This document shows, piece after piece, positions 54,030 to 62,507 of a DNA stretch of 64,000 nucleotides. The stretch comes from CBDCYN01 sp965224205 (GTDB lineage Bacteria; Planctomycetota; Phycisphaerae; Phycisphaerales; Phycisphaeraceae): the NCBI GenBank assembly GCA_965224205.1, contig CBDCYN010000013.1, positions 124,001 through 188,000 on the forward strand, in the 5' to 3' direction. The translations under genes were made by a program, and so were the position numbers. Under the pieces are notes generated by a model that searched no databases, was not told where the DNA came from, and saw only the letters and a list, made by a program, of their open reading frames with translations. How positions within the stretch are numbered: position 1 is the stretch's first letter; each line of letters opens with the position of its first letter.

Positions 54030-54133
54030 TATACCCATCCTGGATGAAATGGCGGCATGACTCGTCCACGCGGCAAGGAAACATCAGGTTCAGATGTACC
54101 TGTGACGCGGTGTTTTGATACGTGGTGCGTATA
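54030..54133 (+). repeat. Repeat family 1, copy R3
   Basis: 104 bp starting TATACCCATCCTGGATGAAA and ending GATACGTGGTGCGTATA. The ends TATACCCA and (reversed) TATACGCA are inverted repeats over TATAC-C. Inner blocks GGCGGCATGACTCGT, CGCGGCAAGGAAA and GACGCGGTGTTTTGATACG align with R1, R2 and R4. Confidence 0.7.
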
Positions 54134-54135
54134 TT

Positions 54136-54225
54136 GCCGGCTGCGGTAGGAGATCACGATCCGGCTAAGGATTATGGTGGGCCAGCCCCTTCCGACGCAT
54201 CCTTACCTATTCAGGACGCCCCCCC
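54136..54225 (+). repeat. Repeat family 2, copy F3
   Basis: Contains GGCTAAGGATTATGGTGGGC, CAGCCCCTTCCGACGCATCC and TTACCTATTCAGGACGCCC. These three blocks are shared with F1, the first two with F2. It lies 2 bp after the end of R3, so two unrelated repeats are adjacent. Confidence 0.65.
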
Positions 54226-54451
54226 GCGAGCGTCCGTCAACCTTAACCATAAAACAATGGGCTATGGGGGCCACTCGGCCTACCCGTTTAGACACGTGCG
54301 GCCCTTGTCTGAGCCACGGGCGTTGTGAGAAACCGCCGACACAAGGTGACCCAAGCGGTTGGTGCACGGGGCCGACTTGGTTTATCCTTAATATTAAGAT
54401 CACGACCCTGATGGGATACGTCGCGTTCGAGATATCCGGCAGGGATGACGC

Positions 54452-55539
54452 ATGACCATCCGTTTCCATTGCGAAGACTGTCAATCCAGGATCAAGGTCC
54501 CCGACGGCAATGAGGGCCGGCCGGTGAAGTGTCCCAAGTGTGGTCACCGTCAGTACGTCCCGCACAAACCGACGCGGTTGACGGGCCGGGAGCTTTAGAA
54601 TCTTCCGAGGCTCAACAAGACGATGACGACGCAACCCCGCTCGATGAGCTTGCTGGGGCCGCGCGTTTGGACGCACCGCGTACGGATCCTCCACCGACGG
54701 AAGGGGCACCCTCGCGGTCACCGCGGCCCGATTCCGATGACGCGCTGGCGTCACAAGCGGACGATCAGGAATACGACCAGGACGAGAGGATCGACGATCC
54801 CCTAGCGGCCTTGGCGGCACAGGCAGGGGGGGGAGACAGCTCAGCGACGATGATCGAAAAGGCTCTCAACGAAAACACCGACGGGGAGGACGACCAGCCT
54901 CACGACAGCGACGATGATCCGGCTCGTGACGAAGCGGGCTCTGGCAGCACTACCGCTGCTGCGGACGTTGAAGAAAGATCCGGGCCTTCCGCTGCGGCCA
55001 CGGTCGCCCGACCGCCCCATAAGCGCGCCGACGCCGATCGTCGTCAGCGGCCCGCCACCCCGGCGCGGGTGAACCAGCCGTCAGCTAAGCACAAGAATAA
55101 GACGCTCATCGCTAAACCCGCCTTGATCGAAGAACCACAAACCCCGCCTGCGACGCAACCCACCAAGCAATCGACGCCACGATCCGCCGCCGCGGGCCCG
55201 GTAGGGGTTTCATTATCGAAGACGAAGCCGCGTCGCTCTGGGCCATCTCCCGGCCAGGCCGCGACGGTCGATCTATCACCCAGCCGGTCCAAACGCACCA
55301 CGCATCAGCGGGCGGTCAGGTCGTACATCGCGCTGTTGATCGTGGCGTGGTTGCTTCGGGTGCTGGCGGTGCTGTCGATCGGTGGCGCGGTCAAGGTCAT
55401 GCTGATCGCGATCGACGACGGGCGTCCCATCGCCTACCGGGCCCTTGTGCTGCTCGTCGGGGCGGTGGTCGCCACGGTGGTTTGGGGGGTCGCCGAGATC
55501 GCCGTAGCCGTGCGCACGATAGCCCGTCACGGCGGATGA
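54452..55539 (+). pseudogene. Zinc-ribbon membrane protein, apparently frameshifted
   Basis: The first frame (54452-54598, 48 residues) encodes a zinc ribbon with two Cys pairs, FHCEDCQSRIKVPD and VKCPKCGHRQYVP. It ends at TAG 54598. The continuation is in the -1 frame, open from 54529 to 55539: a long Pro/Asp/Ser/Lys-rich linker and two C-terminal membrane helices (YIALLIVAWLLRVLAVLSIG, ALVLLVGAVVATVVWGVAEI). Zinc ribbon, disordered linker and membrane end form one usual protein type in planctomycetes, so one base has probably been lost at about 54560-54597, or the assembly has an error. Two overlapping genes are possible but less likely. Confidence 0.65.
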
Positions 55540-55597
55540 GCTGATGGACGTAAGGCGCGATGCCCCTGGTGCCGCGTCGGTACGGCTTCGTGGCCCC

Positions 55598-55816
55598 ATG
55601 AAACGACGGATCATCGGTTTCCATCAAGATGAAGACGGGCATTGGGTCGCCCAGCTCGAATGCGGCCACAATCAGCATGTACGCCACAACCCACCTTGGA
55701 TAATGCGGCCATGGGTCGTGCATGAAGAAACACGACAGGCGAGGATCGGGATGACGTTATTATGTGCACTTTGCGGCCAGACCGATCACCCGGTCGTAGA
55801 GATCGATCGCGTGTAA
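55598..55816 (+). CDS. DUF3565 family protein
   Basis: 72 residues from ATG 55598 (MKRRIIGFHQDEDGHWVAQL). The segments LECGHNQHVRHNPPW and RPWV, and the CALCGQ pair, match the DUF3565 family: a small protein with two Cys-x-x-x or Cys-Gly-His sites likely to bind zinc. The frame is open 18 codons further upstream. Function unknown; sits alone after the zinc-ribbon membrane gene. Confidence 0.85.
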   Translation: MKRRIIGFHQDEDGHWVAQLECGHNQHVRHNPPWIMRPWVVHEETRQARIGMTLLCALCGQTDHPVVEIDRV

Positions 55817-55910
55817 CGTGTAGCCCATCGGAGGCGGTTGTCGCTTCCGCGTCCGTGTTGGGAGGATGACATGTCCCTCTTGGTTCGGTTCAGGTTGATG
55901 TGGCATCAAC

Positions 55911-56016
55911 GATACCGATCCCAGATAAAAATACGGCGTGACTCACGTACGCGGCGGGGAAATCTTCGGTGTCCAACACATACTCGACGCGGTCGTTTGA
56001 TACGCGGTGTGTTTAG
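55911..56016 (+). repeat. Repeat family 1, copy R4
   Basis: 106 bp starting GATACCGATCCCAGATAAAA, then ATACGGCGTGACTCACGTAC, GCGGCGGGGAAATCTTCGGT, GTCCAACACATACTCGACGC, GGTCGTTTGATACGCGGTGT. By eye it agrees with R2 over about four fifths of its length. Confidence 0.75.
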
Positions 56017-56755
56017 TGCACTACCCAGATTGATCTTTCAGTGAGGTTTCATGATGGTGCGCCGTCGACACATTCGCGATCAAGTTCTGGTGTGCGCTGG
56101 GCATGGTAGAGTCGATGAGTCTGTTCGATAAGCGTTTGCATTATGTTTGAATCACGCCATACTGAGAGCAGGCAAATGGGTATCGAACCTTTCAGGGCGG
56201 CTTTGATGACTGGGTTGTTTTTTTCAGATCGCGTCGCATGGGTTTGCATGAACAACCGAACCCACCCTAGCAGCGCCGCTTCTTCCTCTCTACTCGAACG
56301 CCTCCACGCGACAAGGAAGGCACGCCAACAATCCCCGATAGACCTACCACCCGAGAGTGCACCCGATACATCGTGGATGAGTGATCGACGATCAACCTGA
56401 TCGACCTGCCGGCCGTTAAGGCGGGCCTACTCGCTTATGTACATCGTTCCCATACTTCGCTTACGCAAGATCATACGGCACAGCGCTAATGCTCATCGCA
56501 ACCCTGTGCCCGGCCGTTGTCGCTTCGGAATGAACCTGTTCCAACACGATGGGATCCGTTGAACGGGATCGTTTGAAAGGCTTCGTTTGTCAGGGATCAA
56601 TCCCAGATTCTTCCTGTCTTTCAGCCCGCGACGACGCCTGCCGGAGATCGCTCGAAACGATGCATGAATGTCTCAACAGACGATCACGGACACGCTAACT
56701 GTGTTCCTGACACGAGCTTTGCTCAAGATGACAGATGTTTACTGCCGATAGATTT

Positions 56756-56769
56756 TTCACGATCGTGAA
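56756..56769. promoter_or_regulatory. Perfect 14-bp palindrome upstream of the lysine-rich gene
   Basis: TTCACGATCGTGAA, about 90 bp before the start codon. Perfect dyad symmetry of this size suits a dimeric regulator's operator. No regulator is known; low confidence. Confidence 0.35.
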
Positions 56770-56860
56770 GTTGTCGAAGTTGTCGTTGAAGCAACGGGTG
56801 ACCGCATGAACAAAACAATTGGACGCACGCTCCGAGGATGTCTTGAAAGGATGAAAGCCG

Positions 56861-57172
56861 ATGGCTAAGAAAACCGTGAAGAAGGCCAAGAAGAAGGCCG
56901 CCAAGAAAACCGTGAAGAAGGCCGCCAAGAAGACTGTGAAAAAGGCTAAGAAGAAGGCCGCCAAGAAGACCGTGAAAAAGGCTAAGAAGAAGGCCGCCAA
57001 GAAGACCGTGAAAAAGGCCAAGAAGAAGGCCGCCAAGAAGACCGTGAAAAAGGCCAAGAAGAAGGCCGCCAAGAAGACCGTGAAAAAGGCCAAGAAGAAG
57101 GCTCCTAAGAAAACGACCAAAAGGAAAGCGGTGAAGAGAACCACGACGAAAAAGGCTAGGAAGCGCACTTGA
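56861..57172 (+). CDS. Histone H1-like lysine/alanine-rich repeat protein
   Basis: 103 residues made of a near-perfect 12-residue repeat AKKTVKKAKKKA, repeated about six times, with a shorter first spacer and a basic end (TTKRKAVKRTTTKKARKRT). Only Lys, Ala, Thr, Val, Met, Pro and Arg occur. The DNA repeats with a 36-bp unit, beginning gccaagaagaccgtgaaaaa. Such proteins, like the Hc1/AlgP-type or C-terminal H1-like proteins, bind DNA and may compact the nucleoid; that role is inferred. The ATG at 56861 has AAAGG 10 nt upstream, and a strong terminator follows 110 bp downstream. Confidence 0.83.
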   Translation: MAKKTVKKAKKKAAKKTVKKAAKKTVKKAKKKAAKKTVKKAKKKAAKKTVKKAKKKAAKKTVKKAKKKAAKKTVKKAKKKAPKKTTKRKAVKRTTTKKARKRT

Positions 57173-57283
57173 GAAGGTCGGCGCATTAGGCCGATCTTGA
57201 TCACCCAGACCCCAGCTTCACGTGGTGATGGTTCATCCGCGATATAAATCTACGATAAAACAACCTCGGAGCAGGTGAACCCC

Positions 57284-57311
57284 AAAGCGCCCTGATCAGG
57301 GCGCTTTTTTT
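57284..57311 (+). terminator. Rho-independent terminator after the lysine-rich gene
   Basis: Perfect palindrome AAAGCGCCCTGATCAGGGCG plus CTTT (57284-57307), followed by a T run to 57311. A classic intrinsic terminator, the clearest in the window. Confidence 0.9.
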
Positions 57312-57316
57312 GTGTC

Positions 57317-57438
57317 GATAACGTTCTGAATTATGCGCACATTTGAAAAAGCAGCTCTCCGATTGGATGGTGTTGATTCTTAGGACAACCCCATACAAGG
57401 AGAACTGCCATGACGGACACTACCTTTGTGTCTTCACC
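57317..57438 (+). mobile_element. Decayed left end of a third IS256-type element
   Basis: Starts GATAACGTTCTGAATTATGC, like the left end of copies A and B, and stays similar up to CAAGGAGAACTGCCATG (start codon at 57410), with roughly four fifths identity by eye. After that the similarity is lost. The remnant is interrupted at 57438 by the IS481 element; the other side of the target is at 61171. No transposase body remains. Confidence 0.75.
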
Positions 57439-57504
57439 TGTATTAGTTAAGACTTCATCTGACGCTTCCGTTAATCTTTGTTTCTCACAGAAGGAGACCG
57501 TCAG

Positions 57505-57573
57505 ATGACCACCGACCAGAAGATCATTGCCAACAAAGTGGGGTTGCTCAAGCTGGCCCAGGCGCTGGGCAGC
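57505..57573 (+). pseudogene. IS481 transposase, 5' fragment
   Basis: ATG 57505 after AGGAGACCGTCAG. The first 23 codons (MTTDQKIIANKVGLLKLAQA then LGS) run into IS256 copy B at the 9-bp target CTGGGCAGC. The frame continues exactly at 59024 (VSRACKVMGYSRDSFYRF). The intact protein would have 388 residues. Confidence 0.88.
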
Positions 57574-57666
57574 GATAACGTCCTGAATCATGCGCACATT
57601 TGAAAAGGCAGTTCTCCAGGTGGATGGTGTTGGTGAGTTAAACAACCCCATTCAAGGAGAACTGCA

Positions 57667-58893
57667 ATGGATCAGGGTACTGGATCGGACCGCGGGATGA
57701 AAGAGGTGTTTCGGATCGACGAGGCGAAGGTTCGGGGTCACGTGGACCGGGTGGTACGTGAGTCCGTGGAGCAGACGTTGAACCAGCTGCTGGATGCCGA
57801 AGCCGAGGTGTTGTGCGGGGCTGGGCGGTATGAGCGCAGCGATGCCCGCAAGGATACGCGGGCGGGCCACTACCAGCGGAAGCTTCACACGAAGGCGGGT
57901 CAGGTGTCGTTGAAGGTGCCACGGCTGCGGAGCTTGCCGTTCGAGACGCAGATCATCGAGCGGTACAAGCGTCGCGAGAGCAGCGTCGAGGAAGCGTTGA
58001 TCGAGATGTACCTGGCCGGGGTGAGCGTGCGTCGGGTCGAGGACATCACGGCGGCGTTGTGGGGCACGAAGGTCAGCCCATCGACGGTCAGCGAGCTGAA
58101 TCAGAAGGTCTATCAACAGATCGAGCAGTGGCGGAACAAGCCGATCGAAGGTGAACACCCGTATGTATATCTCGACGGGATCAGCCTCAAACGCTCGTGG
58201 GGTGGTGAAGTTCGCAACGTGTCGGTGCTGGTGGCGATCGGCGTGGCGACGGACGGGTATCGTGAGGTGCTGGGGATCGCCGAGGGGGCCAAGGAAGACA
58301 AGGCGGGTTGGCTGGCGTTCCTGCGTCACCTCAAGACGCGGGGCCTGCGTGGCGTGAAGCTGTTTATCAGCGATGCGTGTCTGGGTCTGGTCGAGTCGCT
58401 TGGCGAACTCTATCCCGAGTCGTTGTGGCAGCGGTGCGTGGTGCACTGGTACCGCAACGTGTTTAGCATCACCCCCAAGGGCAAGGTCCAGGAGGTGTCG
58501 GCGATGCTCAAGGCGATCCACGCCCAGGAAGATCGTGAAGCGGCGTTGAAGAAGGCCGAGGATGTGGCGAACAAGCTTGAGTCGATGAAACTGCCCAGGG
58601 CGGCCCAGCTGGTGCGTGCGTCGGTCGAACAGACGCTCAGCTACATGAGCTTCCCCCGTGAGCATTGGCTTCGGATCCGCACGAACAACCCGTTGGAGCG
58701 GATCATGCGTGAGATCCGCCGACGCACTCGGGTGGTGGGCAGCTTCCCGGACGGGCAATCGGCGTTGATGCTCTCGGCAGCGAGGCTGCGACACGTCGCC
58801 GGTACCCGTTGGGGCACGCGGCGGTACTTGGATATGAAACGGCTCGACGAACAGGAACAACAACAGGAAGAACCGATGAGCGTGGCGGTGTAG
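57667..58893 (+). CDS. IS256-family (Mutator-type) transposase, copy B
   Basis: 408 residues, same catalytic residues as copy A: Asp170 in VYLDGISLK, Asp236 in LFISDACLGL and Glu344 in NNPLERIMREI. Differences from copy A are Phe at 233 and Glu in DEQEQQQEE. It keeps its own leader and AAGGAGAACTGCA ribosome-binding site, so it is the more likely active copy. Confidence 0.95.
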   Translation: MDQGTGSDRGMKEVFRIDEAKVRGHVDRVVRESVEQTLNQLLDAEAEVLCGAGRYERSDARKDTRAGHYQRKLHTKAGQVSLKVPRLRSLPFETQIIERYKRRESSVEEALIEMYLAGVSVRRVEDITAALWGTKVSPSTVSELNQKVYQQIEQWRNKPIEGEHPYVYLDGISLKRSWGGEVRNVSVLVAIGVATDGYREVLGIAEGAKEDKAGWLAFLRHLKTRGLRGVKLFISDACLGLVESLGELYPESLWQRCVVHWYRNVFSITPKGKVQEVSAMLKAIHAQEDREAALKKAEDVANKLESMKLPRAAQLVRASVEQTLSYMSFPREHWLRIRTNNPLERIMREIRRRTRVVGSFPDGQSALMLSAARLRHVAGTRWGTRRYLDMKRLDEQEQQQEEPMSVAV

Positions 58894-58900
58894 CCGCGCG

Positions 58901-58963
58901 AAGTTTGGTTGCCCCTCCGCTCGGGCTCACTACGTTCGCCCTCACTGCGGGCCAACCAAACTT
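58901..58963 (+). terminator. Hairpin after IS256 transposase, copy B
   Basis: Same structure as in copy A: AAGTTTGGTTG pairs with CAACCAAACTT across a 41-nt GC-rich interior, 8 nt after the stop codon. Confidence 0.55.
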
Positions 58964-59023
58964 ACATCCACCGGAGACCGCCTGATCAAATGTGCGCAAC
59001 TTGACACACACTACCTGGGCAGC

Positions 59024-60121
59024 GTGTCGCGGGCGTGCAAGGTGATGGGGTATTCCCGGGATAGCTTCTACCGGTTCAAGCAGCTCTACGACCAGGGCGG
59101 GGAGTTGGCCCTTCAAGAGATCAGCCGCAAGAAGCCGATCCTGGCCAACCGCGTCGACCCCGAGATCGAGCAAGCCGTGGTCGCGTTCGCGATCGAGCAG
59201 CCCGCTTACGGGCAGGTGCGGGTGTCGAACGAACTCAAGAAGCAAGGCAAGCTCATCTCACCGGGCGGGGTGCGAAGCGTGTGGCTGCGGCATGATCTTG
59301 AGACGTTCAAGAAGCGACTCAAGGCACTCGAAGCCAAGATGGCTCAGGACCCCGACCACACCGTGCTGACCGAAGCCCAGGTCGTGGCGTTGGAAAAAGC
59401 CAAGCAAGACAAGCAGGCCCACGGTGAAATTGAAACCGAACACCCCGGCTACCTCGGGGCTCAAGACACGTATTACGTGGGCACGATCAAGGGCGTGGGC
59501 CGGATCTATCAGCAGACGTTTATCGATACGTATACGCGGGTGGCGCACGCAAAGCTCTATGATCGCAAGAACGCCCTCGTGGCCGCGGATCTGCTCAACG
59601 ACCGGGTGATCCCGTGGTACGAACAGCACGACGTGGACCTGCTACGCATCCTCACCGACCGCGGCACGGAGTACTGCGGGAATCGTGAGCACCACGAATA
59701 TCAGCTGTACCTGGCGATCGAGGACATCGATCACACCAAGACCAAAGCCCGAAGCCCGCAGACCAACGGGATCTGCGAACGGCTGCACAAGACGATGCAG
59801 GACGAGTTTTATAGCATCGCGTTCCGCAAGAAGATCTACACGAGCCTCGAAGAACTCCAAGCCGACTTGGATGCGTGGCTGGTGACGTACAATGAACAGC
59901 GACCCCACAGCGGCCGCTACTGTTACGGCAAGACCCCGATGGCGACGTTCAAGGATTCGATCCCGTTAGCCCACGCCAAGCGGCTCGATGGCTCTTCTCT
60001 AGAAGGGGTTCGGGTGAGCGAAGCGAACGAGAGCCGAGCCGAGGATCTGGGCGTCACCCAAGGCGCGATCGAGGCGCGGACGAAAGACACTCGAAGCGGC
60101 AGTCTTGCTGTTGCCAGATAA
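59024..60121 (+). pseudogene. IS481 transposase, 3' fragment
   Basis: Holds nearly all of the transposase: rest of the helix-turn-helix (VSRACKVMGYSRDSFYRFKQ), then the integrase core with Asp in LGAQDTYYVG, Asp in RILTDRGTEYCG and Glu in TNGICERLHKTMQDEFY. The C-terminal part has YNEQRPHSGRYCYGKTP. 365 residues are open from GTG 59024, so a product lacking only 23 N-terminal residues might still be made from a start in or near the IS256 element. Confidence 0.88.
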
Positions 60122-60151
60122 CTCTCGCGTGTCAGATGAAGTGGTGTGTTA

Positions 60152-61163
60152 GAGCGTTTTGCGTCAATAATCGCCATATCCGCAAGAGGTGAAGTAGTTT
60201 TGGCACTCGGTGGGCGTGACGTCTGTCAGGGCATCGGCGATGGCGTCTTGGAGCGTGCCGAAGGTCTTGGCGGCGACGCGGCGTAGCCACGCCTTGACCT
60301 TGCTCCACAGCTTCTCGATCGGGTTCAGGTCCGGGCTGTACGGGGGCAGGTACCCCAGGTCGGCGTCGACGGCCTCGATCGCTTCGCGCACCGCGGCGGC
60401 TTGGTGACTCGAGAGATTGTCCATCACGACCACGTCACCCGGGCGCAACGACGGGGCCAAGAACTGCTGGGTGTAGGCCAGGAACGTCGCCGAGTTCATC
60501 GGGCCATCGACCACGACCGTCGCACCTTGGATCACCCCGTCGAGCCGGATCGCGCTGAGCATCGTGAGCGTCTTCCAGCGGCCGTGCGGGGTGCGGTCCA
60601 CGCAACGCTGCCCGATCGGCGACCAGCCATACAGCCGGGTCATATCCGTCTTGGCCCCAGATTCGTCGAGGAAAACCAGATGGGCCGGGTCCACGAACCG
60701 CCGGGCGATCGTGAAGTTGTGGCGGCGTTGGGCCACGTCGGGGCGATCTTGCTCGGCGGCGATCAGCGACTTCTTTTGAGCGACAGCCCCAGCCGCTTCA
60801 ACGCCCGGCACACCGTCGATTCCACGACGCCCAGGTTCAGCATCGCCCTCAACTGCTTGGCCGTGATCCCCGGCTTGGCCGCCACCGCCTCACGCATCCG
60901 TTGCTCATCGGCCGCCGTAAGCTTGACCGACCCCTTGGGCCCCGGCACCCCCGGCGTCAACACGCCCCGGCGGTGCCGATCACACCAGTCGCGAACCGTC
61001 GACCTCGCCACTCGAAACTGTCGTGATACCCCCGTGATCGTCTGACCCGACTCGGCGGCCCATACCACCCGCTTACGTAGATCCATCGAATACGCCATGA
61101 CCTTGGCCTCCTTGCCAGAAATCTCTCTTATCGGCCAGCGGCGATTAATTACGCCAAGCGCTC
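60152..61163 (-). mobile_element. IS630-family element type 2
   Basis: 1012 bp with inverted ends GAGCGTTTTGCGTCAATAAT and (reversed) GAGCGCTTGGCGTAATTAAT, then CGCC on both sides. Flanked by TA at 60150-60151 and 61164-61165. It lies 7 bp inside the right end of the IS481 element, so it inserted in that element's terminal repeat. Confidence 0.9.
60164..61098 (-). CDS. IS630 type 2 transposase, read by -1 frameshift
   Basis: The first frame starts ATG 61098 (AAGGAGG upstream), MAYSMDLRKRVVWAAESGQT, a helix-turn-helix half ending at 60763. The second frame holds the DDE half: LVFLDESGAKTDMTRLYGWS, VVMDNLSSHQ, PYSPDLNPIEKLWSKVKAW, ending at 60164. A -1 slip in CTC AAA AGA near 60775 joins them as LGLSLKKKSLIAAEQDRPD, the expected family sequence at that place. 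Fused length about 311 residues. Confidence 0.85.
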
Positions 61164-61254
61164 TAGTACACTTCACCTCGCTGCAGATGTCCTGATCAGC
61201 GGCGGTTCCGCTCCGTGGCCCAACGCCCGACCCAACCCCACCGGATGGTTTATA

Positions 61255-62417
61255 CGTATCCAGCTTAATTTTGAGTCGTTATCCATGATGTGTGGCAGAT
61301 GGAGCATAGGTCGTCCTGGGTGAATCTATTCCACGCTTGTCGACATGCATCGAACAGGTCGTCGTAGTCATGGAACACGCGGTTGGATAGATAGTGGCTC
61401 TTGAGATAGGCCCACACCCGTTCGATGGGATTGAGCTCAGGTGAGTACGGCGGCAGGTGCAATAGCGTGATGTTGTCGGGTACCACCAACGCTTTGGCCA
61501 TGTGCCACCCGGCTTGATCCAACACCAACACCACGTGCTTACCGGGGCCGGCTTCCTGGGAGATGAACCGCAGGTGTTCGTTCATGTAGTCGGTGTTCAC
61601 CGTCGGGGCCAACAGAGCCGAGGATCGACCGGTGCCCGGATTGACCGCCGCGAACAGGTAGACCCATTCATACTCGGTCTGCTTCACGGCGGTGGGACGC
61701 GATCCCTTGGGGGCCCAGACTTTCGTGAGCGTGCCTTGCTGGCCGAAACGGGCTTCGTCCTGGAACCACACCTCGACCCGCTGATCGGGATGTTCGTCTT
61801 GAATCTCTTGGATCAAAGGGGGGTGTCTTGCCGCCACGTCGCCATCGCTTCGGGATCGTTCTTGCGATGCTTCGGCCGCGGCGTCAGGCATGAATACCCC
61901 AACCGGTGCAGCAGGTCGTAGGCGCCTTGGAGACTGTAGGGCACGCCGAATTCTTGATCGAGGATCCGCACGACATCTTTGCCTCGCAAGGTGCACACGC
62001 CCTGGTCGGCGTCGGTGGGCCCGGTGTCGAGTCGTTGTATGAACGCGTCTTCTTGATCTCGACCTAGCTTGGTGGGGCGGCCTGGCTGGGGCCTGATGAC
62101 GAGCGCGTCGATCCCGCCGTCGCGGTACGCGTAGGCCCAACGCTGCACGGAAGCCCGGCCGCGATCGAGCGTGTCGGCGATCCAGTAAGAACTCTTACCT
62201 TCCAACGCCCACCTCACCGCCCGATATCGATCACGCTGCTTGGCGTTGCGTTCACGGCCGATCCGCCGCTTGAGTTCATCAAGGTCTTCGGGGTGTCGTA
62301 AAGAGATCTTCATCGTCGGCCTCCATGCCATCATCGCTCGATCACTCAAGCCCAACCGTCCCTAGTCAGGCCATCTGCCGCATCTTACTAAATCGACTCA
62401 GAATTATTCTGGAAGCG
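61255..62417 (-). mobile_element. IS630-family element type 3
   Basis: About 1163 bp between TA dinucleotides (61253-61254 and 62418-62419). Inverted ends, TATACGTATCCAGCTTAATT then TTGAGTCG on the left, and (reversed) CATACGCTTCCAGAATAATT then CTGAGTCG on the right. It is not nested in the others but lies 84 bp beyond the IS481 element. Confidence 0.85.
61265..62313 (-). CDS. IS630 type 3 transposase, in two frames
   Basis: The first frame starts ATG 62313 (GGAGG 8 nt upstream), MKISLRHPEDLDELKRRIGR, with helix-turn-helix domains (IADTLDRGRASVQRWAYAYR), ending at 61813. The second frame carries the DDE half: VEVWFQDEARFGQQGTLTKV, VLVLDQAGWH and YSPELNPIERVWAYLKSHY, to 61265. The junction is in ACC CCC CTT TGA; a -1 slip gives RQDTPPLIQEIQDEHPDQ. 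The six-C run is a plausible slip site, but a single-base mutation cannot be excluded with one copy. Fused length about 349 residues. Confidence 0.8.
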
Positions 62418-62507
62418 TATGACACCCTCGACACCAGCGCCCCCCCACGTCTCGGCGGGTATCCGCGATGGGTATGGTGAACGCTTCACATGCCTTGAAG
62501 ACGTTCT

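Larger units (their letters stand above)
53717..54451. other. Intergenic region with two repeats
   Basis: 735 bp without a convincing gene. Repeat family 1 copy R3 (54030-54133) is followed immediately by family 2 copy F3 (54136-54225). The open frames found here are short and overlap the repeats. Confidence 0.5.
55817..56860. other. Long intergenic region before the lysine-rich gene
   Basis: About 1 kb. It holds repeat copy R4 (55911-56016) and a 14-bp perfect palindrome (56756-56769). An 85-codon frame at 56143-56400 has no family signature and no ribosome-binding site, so I do not call it. Confidence 0.5.
57574..59014 (+). mobile_element. IS256-family element, copy B
   Basis: 1441 bp, flanked by the perfect 9-bp duplication CTGGGCAGC (57565-57573 and 59015-59023). 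Ends as in copy A. It retains the undisturbed 5' part (gtgagttaaacaaccccatt) where copy A carries IS630. I see four base differences from copy A: three in the gene and one in the leader. Confidence 0.95.
57439..61170 (+). mobile_element. IS481-family element split by two later insertions
   Basis: Ends TGTATTAGTTAAG then ACTTCATCTGAC on the left, and (reversed) TGTACTAACACACC then ACTTCATCTGAC on the right, flanked by the 7-bp duplication CTTCACC (57432-57438 and 61171-61177). It contains IS256 copy B (57574-59014, 9-bp duplication) and an IS630 type 2 element (60152-61163, TA duplication). Removing both with their duplications leaves 1268 bp, a normal IS481-family length. Confidence 0.88.

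Noticed and set aside
54203..54820. 205-residue minus-strand frame across the zinc-ribbon gene
   Set aside because: Antisense to clearly coding zinc-ribbon sequence and a family 2 repeat; Pro/Arg-rich with no motif.
56143..56400. 85-codon frame (MFESRHTESRQMGIEPFRA) in the gap before the lysine-rich gene
   Set aside because: No ribosome-binding site, no family signature and no coding bias compared with neighbours.
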